64,000 nt of DNA from UBA1845 sp002338715 (GCA_035344155.1 DAORAL010000024.1:24999-88998); one strand, 5' to 3'. Positions 54,054 through 62,699 are shown, numbered from the stretch's first letter. Program-made: numbers and translations. The notes: generated by a model from the sequence alone, not told the origin.

Positions 54054-54800
54054 TTAGGTCGTTGCGATGACGAGCAGGTTGTATGCCGCGTGGGTGCCAG
54101 CCGCAGGTCCATATCCGCGCAGCACGAATACCGTGCCCAGGTACACGCCGGCTAATGCGCGGAAGATGAACTTTTCGGTGGAGAATGGTTCGCTGCCCAT
54201 CGGTGGATGATGATGGCCCGAAAACGCGAGTGCCGCGACGATCACCGCGATGATGGTTGTGGTCTTGGCCGGCAGACCGAGCAGGTCGGCTCCGATCATG
54301 CTCAAAACCGAAATAAGCACGAGTCGAAAAACCAGTTCTTCGTAGATCCCCGCACCGACGCCGAGAATCGATTCGGTCAATAGATTGCGATCCCCGAACG
54401 AGCCAACCGAATCCGCGCTGAGCAGAAAATTAAACCCCATCAGCGGCAGTGCGAAGATCGCCGATTCCGCGTACATCGCGCCGATAACCTGATGACGAAC
54501 GCGCCACGGTTTCTTGCTGGCCGCATGGGTGCATAGCAGAATTATGACGACGGCGAGCCCGGGCATCCACGTGCCCGTGGACCCGAACAGCTCGAAGAAA
54601 ATCTGCATGAGGTTGAACGCGACGACGCGATGTTGGCCAGCCGACCACGACACGTTGGGTTCGGTGAGGATGCAGCCGATCTCGTAAAAGAGGATGAACG
54701 GGAGCAAAAAGACGAGTGACTCCAGCGGACTCGTCAGGAGCCGCGGGGCCAAGCTTCCTTGCGCTTTCTTTTTCGACTTCCTCTTCCCTGAGGTGGCCAT
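54054..54800 (-). CDS. CPBP-family intramembrane glutamic protease
   Basis: 248 residues, about seven membrane helices. The CPBP (Rce1/Abi) motifs are in order: EELVFR near 165, SGHHHPP near 205, and a C-terminal HAAYNLL. These give the glutamate and histidines of the membrane active site. Bacterial members cut membrane proteins or serve bacteriocin immunity; the substrate is unknown. The N-terminus is Lys-rich (KRKSKKKAQ). ATG 54800 avoids overlap with the divergent glycosylase gene, whose start is 55 bases away. Confidence 0.88.
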   Translation of the reverse strand: MATSGKRKSKKKAQGSLAPRLLTSPLESLVFLLPFILFYEIGCILTEPNVSWSAGQHRVVAFNLMQIFFELFGSTGTWMPGLAVVIILLCTHAASKKPWRVRHQVIGAMYAESAIFALPLMGFNFLLSADSVGSFGDRNLLTESILGVGAGIYEELVFRLVLISVLSMIGADLLGLPAKTTTIIAVIVAALAFSGHHHPPMGSEPFSTEKFIFRALAGVYLGTVFVLRGYGPAAGTHAAYNLLVIATT

Positions 54801-54841
54801 GATTTCATATCGTGCCAATTTCGATTCGCGTTGCAAGGGGA

Positions 54842-54847
54842 TAAAAT
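54842..54847 (+). promoter_or_regulatory. -10-like box TAAAAT 7 bases before a start codon
   Basis: TAAAAT is separated by 7 bases from ATG 54855, with no Shine-Dalgarno between, suggesting a leaderless mRNA. The -35 is weak. Confidence 0.4.
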
Positions 54848-54854
54848 TACCGCC

Positions 54855-55547
54855 ATGAAACGCGATGTTTCCCATCCAAATGTTGCCCAAACCACCAGGG
54901 CGTTGATGGAAATCTTCGAGAGTTTGCACGCCGCATATGGGCCGCAGCAATGGTGGCCGGCTGACTCGAACGAGGAAGTGGTCATCGGCGCGATCCTGAC
55001 GCAGAACACGGCGTGGACCAATGTTGAAAAAGCCATCGCCGAGTTGAAGCGAGCCGACTGTTTGACGTTTCGCGCGATTGATGCGTTGGATGAGATCGCG
55101 CTGGCGGAGTTGATCCGGTCGGCTGGCACGTTCAGGCAGAAGGCGACGTACTTGAAGGCGTTCGCGCGGTGGCTGGTGGAGAATCACGATGGCGAACTTG
55201 ATGCCGCGCTGTCGGGCGAGTTGGATGTGGTGCGCGGCGAGTTGCTGGCGCTGAAGGGCATCGGACCCGAGACTGCTGACGCGATTCTGCTGTACGCCGG
55301 CGGTCATCCGACCTTCGTCGTGGATGCATACGCCAAGCGCGTGCTGCGCCGGCATTACTTGATTGAACCGAAGCAAACGCGTTACGAAAAAGTGCGGGCG
55401 CTATTCATGGATGCGCTACCGCACGATGTGCGGCTATTCGACGAATATCACGCGCTGCTTGTTGAAGTTGCTAAGCGACATTGTAAGTCAACGGCGAATT
55501 GCGATGGTTGTCCTTTGGCTCATTTTGAGCACGACGGACACCTTTAA
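54855..55547 (+). CDS. Endonuclease III-related DNA glycosylase (MagIII/COG2231 type)
   Basis: 230 residues of the HhH-GPD fold. ILTQNTAWTNVEKAI near the N-terminus and the hairpin ALKGIGPETADAILLYA are followed by FVVDAYAKR, holding the catalytic Asp. The usual endonuclease III lysine is replaced by Glu (GPETA for GRKTA), so it should be a glycosylase without lyase activity, like Helicobacter MagIII, which removes 3-methyladenine. The C-terminus has CKSTANCDGC but no fourth cysteine, so an iron-sulfur cluster is doubtful. ATG 54855 lies 7 bases after a -10-like box. Confidence 0.82.
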   Translation: MKRDVSHPNVAQTTRALMEIFESLHAAYGPQQWWPADSNEEVVIGAILTQNTAWTNVEKAIAELKRADCLTFRAIDALDEIALAELIRSAGTFRQKATYLKAFARWLVENHDGELDAALSGELDVVRGELLALKGIGPETADAILLYAGGHPTFVVDAYAKRVLRRHYLIEPKQTRYEKVRALFMDALPHDVRLFDEYHALLVEVAKRHCKSTANCDGCPLAHFEHDGHL

Positions 55548-55569
55548 CTTCATGTCCACCAGTTTTTTC

Positions 55570-55598
55570 AGTCCCCCACCCTGGAAGGGCGGGGCACC
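55570..55598 (+). repeat. Short hairpin repeat shared with 6420-6458
   Basis: CCCACCCT pairs with AGGGCGGG around a 3-base loop, followed by CACCTTTT. The flanking blocks AGTCCCCCACCCT and GGGGCACC match 6420-6458. It lies 22 bases after the glycosylase stop and may end that transcript. Confidence 0.4.
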
Positions 55599-55612
55599 TT
55601 TTCGACTGTTGA

Positions 55613-56566
55613 CTACAAGTTTTCGATCATTTGGGGGACGGCGTCGAACAGGTCAGCCACGAGGCCTACGTCCGCGATTTTGAAGATTGGGGCTTCAGCG
55701 TCTTTGTTGATGGCTACGATTGTTTTGGCCCCGCGGATGCCGGCTGCGTGTTGTACTGCGCCGCTGATACCGATCGCGATGTAGAGTTTCGGGGCGATGG
55801 CTTTACCGGTTTGGCCGACCTGGAATTCGTTGGGGAGCCAGCCCGCATCGACCACCGCGCGGGTTGCGCCGACGGCTGCTCCCAGTTTGTCGGCTAACTT
55901 GCCGATCGTGTCGAGATAGTCAGCCGACTTGATGCCGCGCCCCGCACCGATGACGCGGTCAGCCACCGTGAGGTCGGGGCGTTCGGAAGCGGCTCGCTGG
56001 AGTTCGACGAATTTCACGTTGGCATTGTCTTGCGGCGATGCGTCAAACGCGACGACTTCGCCCGCGCCGCCTTCTTTCGGTTCGCCGATGGCCGTCGGAT
56101 CGACGGTGATCAGGTGAATCGGCGTGTGGATGCGTTCGGTGCGAAGGGCCATCCCTGAAAAAACCGGGCGTTGATAACAGGTCGCGCCGTCAATCTGCGT
56201 CAGCGCGCACACACCGCGGCACATGCCGGCATCGAGCGCGCCGGCGAGTCTTGGGAAGTAGTCGCGCGCGGTCGTCGCCTCACCACCGAGTACGCGATCG
56301 AAACCCTGCGCTTTGACCAGCTTGCAGATCGCGTCGGCGAGCGTGTCGGCAAGGTAGTGTTCGAACGGTGGCGCATCGATGACGTACAGCGTATCCGCGC
56401 CGTACTTGTTCAACTCGCCAACCGCATCGCCAAGCTGATGTCCGATGAGGACCATTGAAAACGATCCGCCATCCTGGGCGGCGAGGTCCTGGGCCATTCG
56501 GATGGTGGCGCGGTTGGATGGTTTGAGTTTGCCCAACTGCATCTCGGCGACGACGAGGATTTTCAC
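55613..56566 (-). CDS. etfA: Electron transfer flavoprotein alpha subunit
   Basis: 317 residues. The C-terminal FAD domain shows VIGAGRGIKSAD, GATRAVVDAGWLP, QVGQTGKAIAPKLYIAIGISGAVQH and the final AIFKIADVGLVADLF segment, as in FixB/EtfA. With EtfB it carries electrons from acyl-CoA and other dehydrogenases to the quinone pool. The start is GTG 56566 with GGAG 8 bases upstream; a longer frame to 56695 crosses a palindromic repeat. It is the second gene of an etfB-etfA operon, separated by a REP-like element. Confidence 0.93.
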   Translation of the reverse strand: MKILVVAEMQLGKLKPSNRATIRMAQDLAAQDGGSFSMVLIGHQLGDAVGELNKYGADTLYVIDAPPFEHYLADTLADAICKLVKAQGFDRVLGGEATTARDYFPRLAGALDAGMCRGVCALTQIDGATCYQRPVFSGMALRTERIHTPIHLITVDPTAIGEPKEGGAGEVVAFDASPQDNANVKFVELQRAASERPDLTVADRVIGAGRGIKSADYLDTIGKLADKLGAAVGATRAVVDAGWLPNEFQVGQTGKAIAPKLYIAIGISGAVQHAAGIRGAKTIVAINKDAEAPIFKIADVGLVADLFDAVPQMIENL

Positions 56567-56624
56567 GTGGATAACTCCGTTTGTGATCCGCGGACCAATT
56601 GACGCGGTATGTTGCGGTTTTCGT

Positions 56625-56685
56625 AGGGTGGGCCATGCCCACCGCTGTTCGCGCGCTAACGACTTGGTGGGCACGGCCCACCCTA
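56625..56685. repeat. REP-like palindromic element, core A, copy 1
   Basis: Arms TAGGGTGGGCCATGCCCACC (56625-56644) and GGTGGGCACGGCCCACCCTA (56666-56685) pair along nearly their whole length (one base differs) around a 21-base loop. It is inside the etfB-etfA operon, between the two genes, so it may tune their relative expression. Confidence 0.9.
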
Positions 56686-56701
56686 CATTTTGCACGAACG
56701 A

Positions 56702-57460
56702 TCAATCGACCAGTTTCATTTCCTTCAGGGTGGCTACCAGTTCGTTTGCATCGGCGACCATCTTGGCTTCACCGCTGCGGCCTTCGGGCAGGCTATAGCC
56801 TTCGACGGTAACGCGGGGGCTGTCTTCGATCCCCAGTTCGCTGAACTTTAGGCGCTCCATCGGCGCTTTCTTGCTCTTGATCAGGTTGGGCAGCGTGGCG
56901 TAGCGCGGTTCGTTCAAGCGCAGGTCACACGTGATGACGGCTGGCAATTTGACGTCGAGCACTTCGACGCCTTCGTCGGTTTCCCGGCCAACCTTCACGC
57001 GTGACTTGTCGTCGTTGAACTCGATCTGCGACACAAACGTCGCTTGCGGCCAACCTAAAATCCCCGCAAGGATCGGGCCAACCTGCGATGCGTCGTCATC
57101 GGTGGCTTGCTTGCCCATCAAGACGAACGCGGGTGCTTCTTTTTTGACCACGTGGGCGATGGCCGCGGCGATCTGATACGCACCGAGCTTGCGGTCTTCG
57201 GGATCGATCAGCGTGGCGCGGTTGGCGCCCATGGCGATCGCGGAACGCACCTGGGCCATCTTCGATTCGTCGGTGACGGAGACGACGCAGATGTCATCGA
57301 CGCCCATGTCCTTAAAGCGGATGGCCTGCTCGACGGCGATCAAATCAAAATAGTTGGCGACGTAGTTGACGGAACCGCTCTTGCCCTTTTCCGAATCGAT
57401 CCAGGCGGCAGGCGGTGTGTTCGGATCGGCGACAGGCTTCACCGTGACGAGGATTTTCAT
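56702..57460 (-). CDS. etfB: Electron transfer flavoprotein beta subunit
   Basis: 252 residues, the standard size. Starts MKILVTVKPVADPN, with the AMP-binding segment GKQATDDDASQVGPILAGILG, and carries an ETF-beta-type region VITCDLRLNEPRYATLPN. It forms the ETF heterodimer with EtfA. GGAG lies 5 bases before ATG 57460; upstream in-frame codons (to 57541) look unnatural. No ETF-quinone oxidoreductase or acyl-CoA dehydrogenase gene is nearby. Confidence 0.94.
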   Translation of the reverse strand: MKILVTVKPVADPNTPPAAWIDSEKGKSGSVNYVANYFDLIAVEQAIRFKDMGVDDICVVSVTDESKMAQVRSAIAMGANRATLIDPEDRKLGAYQIAAAIAHVVKKEAPAFVLMGKQATDDDASQVGPILAGILGWPQATFVSQIEFNDDKSRVKVGRETDEGVEVLDVKLPAVITCDLRLNEPRYATLPNLIKSKKAPMERLKFSELGIEDSPRVTVEGYSLPEGRSGEAKMVADANELVATLKEMKLVD

Positions 57461-57589
57461 GACAACTCCAGAGAAGTTAATCGCAAAACTTGATGAATTG
57501 CTCGATTGAACGGGGCATTGTAACGATGGGCGCGAAAGCAAGCAACGCGGCGGCGGGGCCTATGAATATAGGGGTCAGCGGCGACCCGA

Positions 57590-58186
57590 TCATTCCCAGA
57601 CTTCGTTGACGTATTCCCAGTGTTGCTCAAGGATGCCAGCCAACCCTTCTGAGAACGTTGCGGCTTGATCCTCGAAATCGTGGCAGTCAGACATCAGGGC
57701 GTAACCGAACGGTTTCGGTTCGGGACCGACGTGAAGCGCGTGGTAGCAGCAGGCGCCGTTGCTGCCAATTTGAAACATGTCGAGGAGGTTGACGCCGTCA
57801 TGGGTAATGCCTTCGGTCGTGAAAACGTCGGGCGCGCCGTTGTCCTTGCCATAGGAACGATAGAAGCGCTCATGGATTTCGTCGCTGACTTCGCCGGCAG
57901 TTCCTGTGAAGAAATAGATCGCACACGACGGTTCGATGCATAGTTCTTCGGGCGTATAGAATCCGCCGCCGCCGACTTCTTCGGTGAATGAGCCGGCACC
58001 GAATTCCAGCAGGAAGGTTTTGTAGTCCTCCGGTAGTTGGCGGTTGACCTTCGTTTCGACGTCGGCGATTTGTCCAGCGGTGACTGTTTGGAATTCTGCA
58101 AAGTATGCTTTGTCGAGCGATTCGGCGAACTCGCGCACGACCTTGGCCCAGTTGTCTTTTCCGATCTCAAAACTTGGCACGTTCAT
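57590..58186 (-). CDS. SMI1/KNR4 (SUKH) family protein
   Basis: 198 residues. The family signature near residue 50, LPEDYKTFLLEFGAGSF, is clear, with a following beta-rich region. SUKH proteins are often immunity proteins that neutralise toxins of polymorphic toxin systems, but many are housekeeping or orphan. No toxin gene lies next to it, so the role is open. GGAGA lies 8 bases before ATG 58186. It is flanked by palindromic repeats at 58210 and 58300. Confidence 0.8.
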   Translation of the reverse strand: MNVPSFEIGKDNWAKVVREFAESLDKAYFAEFQTVTAGQIADVETKVNRQLPEDYKTFLLEFGAGSFTEEVGGGGFYTPEELCIEPSCAIYFFTGTAGEVSDEIHERFYRSYGKDNGAPDVFTTEGITHDGVNLLDMFQIGSNGACCYHALHVGPEPKPFGYALMSDCHDFEDQAATFSEGLAGILEQHWEYVNEVWE

Positions 58187-58209
58187 GGTTTGATCTCCTA
58201 CATCCGGTC

Positions 58210-58289
58210 GTCACTCCCGCGCACGCGGGAGTCCAGAACTGGCGCTGCACAATGTGCAACACCTGGATTCCCGCTTGCGCGGGAATGAC
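58210..58289. repeat. Two-armed repeat, CCTGGATTCCCGC type
   Basis: A left arm (58210-58236, GTCACTCCCGCGCACGCGGG and flank) and a right arm (58262-58289, CCTGGATTCCCGCTTGCGCG and flank) face each other around a 25-base loop. The right arm matches the single unit at 19273-19302. It is a common bacterial intergenic repeat type. Confidence 0.75.
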
Positions 58290-58299
58290 GGATAGATCG

Positions 58300-58361
58300 T
58301 AGGGTGGGCCGTGCCCACCGCTGTTTAAACGGCAACGACATGGTGGGCACGGCCCACCCTA
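58300..58361. repeat. REP-like palindromic element, core A, copy 2
   Basis: Arms 58300-58319 and 58342-58361 are exact reverse complements (TAGGGTGGGCCGTGCCCACC and partner) around a 22-base loop similar to that of the other copies (GCTGTTTAAACGGCAACGACAT here). Confidence 0.9.
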
Positions 58362-58385
58362 CGCACTCGCTTCTCATGAACGTTC

Positions 58386-60407
58386 TTAACGCGATGCGTT
58401 TGTGCGAGCGATGAATTCGGTTTCGTCGATAACTTCGATGCCGAGTTTCTCTGCCTTCTTGAGTTTGGAACCCGCCTTTGCGCCGGCCACGAGCAGATCG
58501 GTTTTGGCGCTGACGGACTTGGCCACCTTGCCTCCCATCGCCTCGATCAATTCGTGGGCTTTGTTGCGGGTCATTTCTTCGAGTGTGCCAGTGACGACGA
58601 CGGTGAGTCCCGCGAATGGGCCCGATGCGTCCGAGGTTTTCTTCGGTTGGGTGACGTTGACGCCCGCATCGCGCAATCGGCGGATGATTTCGCGATTGGT
58701 TTCGTTTTCAAAAAACGCATGAACGCTTGCGGCTAACTCGTCGCCCACACCGTCCACTTCGAGCAAATCGTCAATGCTGGCTGACATGACCGCGTCGATG
58801 TTTTCAAAGTGCTCGGCGATCGCCGCGGCAGTCGATCCACCGACGAAACGGATGTTGAGGGCCGCGAGCAGTCTTGAAAGCGGTTTCTCCTTGCTCGTTT
58901 CGATGCCGGCGAGGAAGTTGTCGGTGCTTTGTTCGCCCATGCGTTCGATGGCCGCGATCTGGTCGCGCTTTTGGTGGAGCGTGTAAAAGTCGGCGCAATC
59001 TTTGACCAAACCGGCATCGACGAGTTGTTCGATCAAAACCTTGCCCGCGCCTTCGATATCCATCTGGTCGCGATGGCAGAAATAAATCAGACGCTCCTTG
59101 CGCTGGGCGACGCAATCGATGCTCGTGCAGCGAATGTACACGCCGCCTTCGTCCTGGGCGACGGGTGAGCCGCAGGCAGGGCACTTCGTGGGGCGCTCGA
59201 TCGGTTTGGCGTCTTTGGGGCGTTTTTCGAGCACGACGCGAACGACCTGCGGAATGATTTCGCCAGCTTTCTCGACAATGACGGTATCGCCGATACGGAC
59301 GTCGAGGCGTTCGACCTGGTCGAAATTGTGCAGCGATGCGTGGCGGACGGTGGTTCCCGCAAGTTGCACCGGTTCCATGCGGGCGCGCGGTGTGATCGTA
59401 CCGAGTTTGCCGACTTGAAAATCGACATCGAGCAGAACGCTTTCGCCCTGTTCGGCTTCGTACTTGTAGGCGATGCACCAACGGGGATAGCGGCTTGTGA
59501 AACCGAGTCGCTCGCGCTGTTTGCGTGAATCGATTTTGAGCACCATGCCATCGACTTCATAACCGAGCGTCGCGCGTTGCTGGCCAAAGGCGTTGCAGAC
59601 GTCGATCGCAGCATCGATGCTGTCGACGCACTTAACGTCCGGGTACAGCGCGATGCCCCACGAGCGCATCTGTTCGTAAAGCGCGAGGTTGGAGTCGGGA
59701 AAATCGTCGAGCGGTTCCAATCGCCCGACGCCGTGGGCGCTGAACGCCAAGCCGCGTCCGACGATCTTCGATGGATCGAGTTGTTTGAGCGTGCCGGTTG
59801 TGGCGTTGCGCGGGTTGGCGAAGGGGGCTTCTCCGTTGGCTTCGCGCTGTTCGTTGTACGCATCGAATGCGGCTCGGGGCCAATAGATTTCACCGCGCAC
59901 GTCGATGAGTTTGGGGATGTTTTTGCCGCTGAGGCGGAGCGGTACCGATTGGATCGCCCGACAGTTGGCCGTCACGTCGTCACCGGTGGTTCCATCACCC
60001 CGCGTGGCGGCCAACACGAGCAAGCCGTCTTCATAGGTCAGCGAAATCGCGACGCCATCGATCTTGGCATCGACGAGGTAGGCATACGGTTCGCCTTCGA
60101 GTCGCTTGGCGATGCGCTGGTCGAATTCGCGAAGTTGCGATTCGTCGTAGGTGTTGTCCACGCTGAGCATGGGGACGGCGTGCTCGACGTGCTCGAACCC
60201 GGTCAGCGGTTCGCCGCCGACGCGCTGCGTGGGCGAGTCGGGCGTGATCCATTCGGGGTGCTGCGTTTCCAGTTCGCGGACGCGCTCGAGCATTCGGTCG
60301 TAGTCGCGGTCGGAAATGCTCGGCTCACCGAGGACGTAATATCGCCGGTCGTGTTCACGGATTTCGTCACGCAGGCGATTCAGTTCTTTTTGGTCGGCGC
60401 TTTTCAT
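58386..60407 (-). CDS. ligA: NAD-dependent DNA ligase
   Basis: 673 residues, standard for LigA. Adenylation motif KIDG with the active-site Lys near residue 110, Ia and NAD-binding regions at the start (REHDRRYYVLGEPSISD), oligonucleotide-binding fold, a four-Cys zinc finger (CPACG ... CTSIDC), helix-hairpin-helix repeats, and a C-terminal BRCT domain (FAGLTVVVTGTLEEMTRNKA). Seals nicks in replication and repair. ATG 60407 lacks a clear ribosome-binding site; TAGAAT lies 14 bases upstream. Single gene on the minus strand. Confidence 0.97.
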   Translation of the reverse strand: MKSADQKELNRLRDEIREHDRRYYVLGEPSISDRDYDRMLERVRELETQHPEWITPDSPTQRVGGEPLTGFEHVEHAVPMLSVDNTYDESQLREFDQRIAKRLEGEPYAYLVDAKIDGVAISLTYEDGLLVLAATRGDGTTGDDVTANCRAIQSVPLRLSGKNIPKLIDVRGEIYWPRAAFDAYNEQREANGEAPFANPRNATTGTLKQLDPSKIVGRGLAFSAHGVGRLEPLDDFPDSNLALYEQMRSWGIALYPDVKCVDSIDAAIDVCNAFGQQRATLGYEVDGMVLKIDSRKQRERLGFTSRYPRWCIAYKYEAEQGESVLLDVDFQVGKLGTITPRARMEPVQLAGTTVRHASLHNFDQVERLDVRIGDTVIVEKAGEIIPQVVRVVLEKRPKDAKPIERPTKCPACGSPVAQDEGGVYIRCTSIDCVAQRKERLIYFCHRDQMDIEGAGKVLIEQLVDAGLVKDCADFYTLHQKRDQIAAIERMGEQSTDNFLAGIETSKEKPLSRLLAALNIRFVGGSTAAAIAEHFENIDAVMSASIDDLLEVDGVGDELAASVHAFFENETNREIIRRLRDAGVNVTQPKKTSDASGPFAGLTVVVTGTLEEMTRNKAHELIEAMGGKVAKSVSAKTDLLVAGAKAGSKLKKAEKLGIEVIDETEFIARTNASR

Positions 60408-60476
60408 GGTCGTTGCGACCAATTCTAAACGCATGAACCTTAATGATAAACAAGTTGGTTGGTGGATGTTTTTGAC

Positions 60477-60551
60477 GTGCCACTGCTCTGTGAGCAGTGC
60501 GGGGGCGCGGGGTTTTGGACCAGCTCTTCACTGCTCACAGAGCAGTGGCAC
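60477..60551. repeat. Palindromic element with perfect 23-bp arms (CACTGCTCTGTGAGCAGTG type)
   Basis: Arms at 60477-60499 and 60529-60551 are exact reverse complements, each containing its own hairpin (CACTGCTC/GAGCAGTG), with a 29-base loop. The architecture is like the TAGGGT elements but the sequence is unrelated. It lies between the ligA start and the 3' end of the next gene. Confidence 0.85.
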
Positions 60552-60581
60552 ATTGGGTCGTAATCTTAAGAACGTATTGCG

Positions 60582-61160
60582 TCAGATCGCCGCGAGGCGG
60601 CCATTGGCTTCTCGCTCGCACAGACCGTTGACCGCATTTTGCACGAGGGCGGCAAACAGGGGCAGCAAGCTGGCCGCGACCAGGATCAACAGATAGATCC
60701 CGCCATGAATAAAGAAGGCAGCCGCCACCGTGACAATGAGCAGGCAGCACAAAGGCAATGCCAGCCAGGTCGGTGCGGCATGTTCCAATCCGTTGAAACT
60801 TCGCTGCTCGTCGATGCGGATGCAGAGTCGGTGGAAGCTGAACAGGAACCAGATCAGGTTCACGAACGGAACGAAGCAGAGCCCCAGCGCCACCGTGGCG
60901 GATGGGTCGTTCGGGCGAAGTCGGGGCATCCGCTCGTGGAGTTGGTTCATGTAGATCAAGGTGAACATGCCGCAGGAGACGAAGTGCAGCAGGACCACCG
61001 ACGCCACGGGAAACGAAATGAACGTGTGGTGCTGACCCTTGACGGCCAACTCGTCGGGGGCGATGAACGACTTGCCGCATTCGGGGCAGCGTGTGGTGCG
61101 CCCGGCGAGTTGATCGTCGAGTTCGTTCGGTGCGGCGCAGTATGGACAAGCGAGTTGCAT
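60582..61160 (-). CDS. Zinc-ribbon membrane protein, unknown
   Basis: 192 residues. The N-terminal CPYCAAPNELDDQ ... CPECGKSF forms a zinc ribbon; four hydrophobic segments follow (about 50-72, 90-110, 130-150 and 153-175). It resembles the ribbon-plus-membrane proteins at 3.6 and 34-35 kb in layout, not in sequence. No enzyme motif. ATG 61160 follows a GAGTGGGA ribosome-binding site; a GTG three codons earlier is possible. Confidence 0.75.
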   Translation of the reverse strand: MQLACPYCAAPNELDDQLAGRTTRCPECGKSFIAPDELAVKGQHHTFISFPVASVVLLHFVSCGMFTLIYMNQLHERMPRLRPNDPSATVALGLCFVPFVNLIWFLFSFHRLCIRIDEQRSFNGLEHAAPTWLALPLCCLLIVTVAAAFFIHGGIYLLILVAASLLPLFAALVQNAVNGLCEREANGRLAAI

Positions 61161-61301
61161 GTTTCCCACTCTTAAAGGTGATTCTCTCTACCCAGATATC
61201 GGTGGAGCAACGCATCAATATTACGATCCACACGGTTCAGATAAGGGTGCGATAACTTGATTCGGTGGACCCGGGCGGCTGGTCAATTGGCGCGTGTCCG
61301 G

Positions 61302-61307
61302 TAAAAT
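61302..61307 (+). promoter_or_regulatory. -10-like box TAAAAT 7 bases before the ABC ATPase start
   Basis: TAAAAT with a weak TGGTCA about 16 bases upstream, then 7 bases to ATG 61315 and no ribosome-binding site. This suggests a leaderless mRNA. Confidence 0.4.
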
Positions 61308-61314
61308 CAGCCCG

Positions 61315-62301
61315 ATGCCCATCATCCAGATCAACAACCTGCACAAGACCTACCGCGTCCATACCAAGAAGGAAGGTTTGCTCGCTTCGCTGAAGGGATT
61401 CGTCCGCCGCGAGTACCGCACGGTCAAAGCCGTCGACGGTATTTCGGCTGAGATTGAAGCCGGCGAAATCGTCGGGTTTCTTGGACCCAACGGTGCTGGC
61501 AAGACCACGACGCTCAAAATGCTCAGTGGGTTGATCTTCCCGACGTCGGGCGAAGCCACCGTGCTGGGCTACGTCCCTTGGAAACGTGAGAACGCCTACC
61601 GGCGGCAGTTCGCGCTGGTCATGGGGCAGAAAAATCAGCTTTGGTGGGACCTGCCAGCCGTCGATTCGTTTCGACTGCTCAAGGAAATCTACCTGATCGA
61701 TGACCGGAGCTATCACGAGACCATCGAAGAGTTGACCGGACTGCTTGGCATTTCCGATTTGATGTCGCAGCCGGTGCGCGAGCTTTCATTGGGCGAGCGG
61801 ATGAAGATGGAACTCGTCGCGGCGCTGTTGCATTCGCCGAAGGTGCTCCTGCTCGATGAACCGACGATCGGGCTGGATGTCGTTTCGCAAGCCAACATTC
61901 GAACGTGCCTGCGCGAGTACAACCGCGATAATAACATTACTGTGCTGTTGACCAGCCACTACATGCAGGACATCGAAGCGCTCTGTCAGCGCGTCGTGGT
62001 CATCAACCATGGGCGTCTCGTGTTCGACGGTAAGCTCAGCGAGATCGTCGAGCGCTTCAGCCAGCACAAGATCATCAAGTTTCGCTTCCACGAAGGTCAG
62101 ATGCCCGAAAACTTCGACGCATGTGGCGAGGTCCTGGAACTGGCGGCGCCGACGGTGACGCTCAAGGTTGAGCGGGCGCAGGTGTCGGAACTCACCGGGC
62201 ACTTTCTTGCCAACTATGTCGTCGATGATATCGCCATCGAAGAGATTCCGATCGAAGAAGTGATCGGTGAAGTCTTCAGCGCCGAAGCGCCCGTCGCGTA
62301 G
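61315..62301 (+). CDS. ABC transporter ATP-binding protein (ABC-2/NatA-like)
   Basis: 328 residues. Walker A GPNGAGKTT near 57, signature LSLGERMKMELVAALL near 157, Walker B LLLDEPTIGLD near 178, H-loop LLTSHYMQD. A C-terminal extension (from about 235) has IEEIPIEEVIGEVF, as in exporters paired with ABC-2 membrane proteins. No permease gene is seen before the MoaD-like gene, so its partner must lie elsewhere. ATG 61315 is preferred to a frame opening at 61294 because of the -10-like box. Confidence 0.9.
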   Translation: MPIIQINNLHKTYRVHTKKEGLLASLKGFVRREYRTVKAVDGISAEIEAGEIVGFLGPNGAGKTTTLKMLSGLIFPTSGEATVLGYVPWKRENAYRRQFALVMGQKNQLWWDLPAVDSFRLLKEIYLIDDRSYHETIEELTGLLGISDLMSQPVRELSLGERMKMELVAALLHSPKVLLLDEPTIGLDVVSQANIRTCLREYNRDNNITVLLTSHYMQDIEALCQRVVVINHGRLVFDGKLSEIVERFSQHKIIKFRFHEGQMPENFDACGEVLELAAPTVTLKVERAQVSELTGHFLANYVVDDIAIEEIPIEEVIGEVFSAEAPVA

Positions 62302-62426
62302 CGCATTCGCAGCCGAATCCTTTGTTTTCAGCATGCTTGGGCCAGTTCGCTTGACAGTCGCCGCGGCGCATTGCTAATTATTACTCGCGGGCTGAGATTC
62401 CAATCACGCAATGTTCGGTGCAAGAG

Positions 62427-62696
62427 ATGATCAACGTCGCATTCACGGACAACATCCAACGCCACGTCGAGTGTCCGCCATGTGCGGTGACAGGATCGAA
62501 CGTGCGCGAAGTGCTTGATGCGGTGTTCGAAACGAACGCGAAAGCCCGCGGCTACGTGCTGGACGATGCCGGCGCGGTGCGCAAGCACATGAACGTCTTT
62601 ATCAACGGCGCTCAGATCAAGGACCGCACGAATTTGAGCGATCCGGTGCCCGACGGCGCGTCGGTTTACATCATGCAGGCGTTGTCTGGCGGCTAA
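62427..62696 (+). CDS. MoaD/ThiS-family ubiquitin-like protein
   Basis: 89 residues ending in the diglycine SGG needed for adenylation and thiocarboxylate formation; the DRTNLSDPVPDGASVYIMQAL segment is typical of the fold. These proteins carry sulfur for molybdopterin, thiamine or other synthesis. No moa or thi gene is near; the neighbour is a BNR-propeller gene, a pairing I believe recurs in other bacteria (from memory). ATG 62427; GTG 62418 also possible. Confidence 0.8.
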   Translation: MINVAFTDNIQRHVECPPCAVTGSNVREVLDAVFETNAKARGYVLDDAGAVRKHMNVFINGAQIKDRTNLSDPVPDGASVYIMQALSGG

Positions 62697-62699
62697 TCG

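Noticed and set aside
54801..55376. Extension of the CPBP protease reading frame on the minus strand
   Set aside because: Antisense to the MagIII-like gene, which has clear family motifs.
56567..56695. Upstream extension of etfA
   Set aside because: It translates the palindromic repeat; GTG 56566 has a ribosome-binding site.
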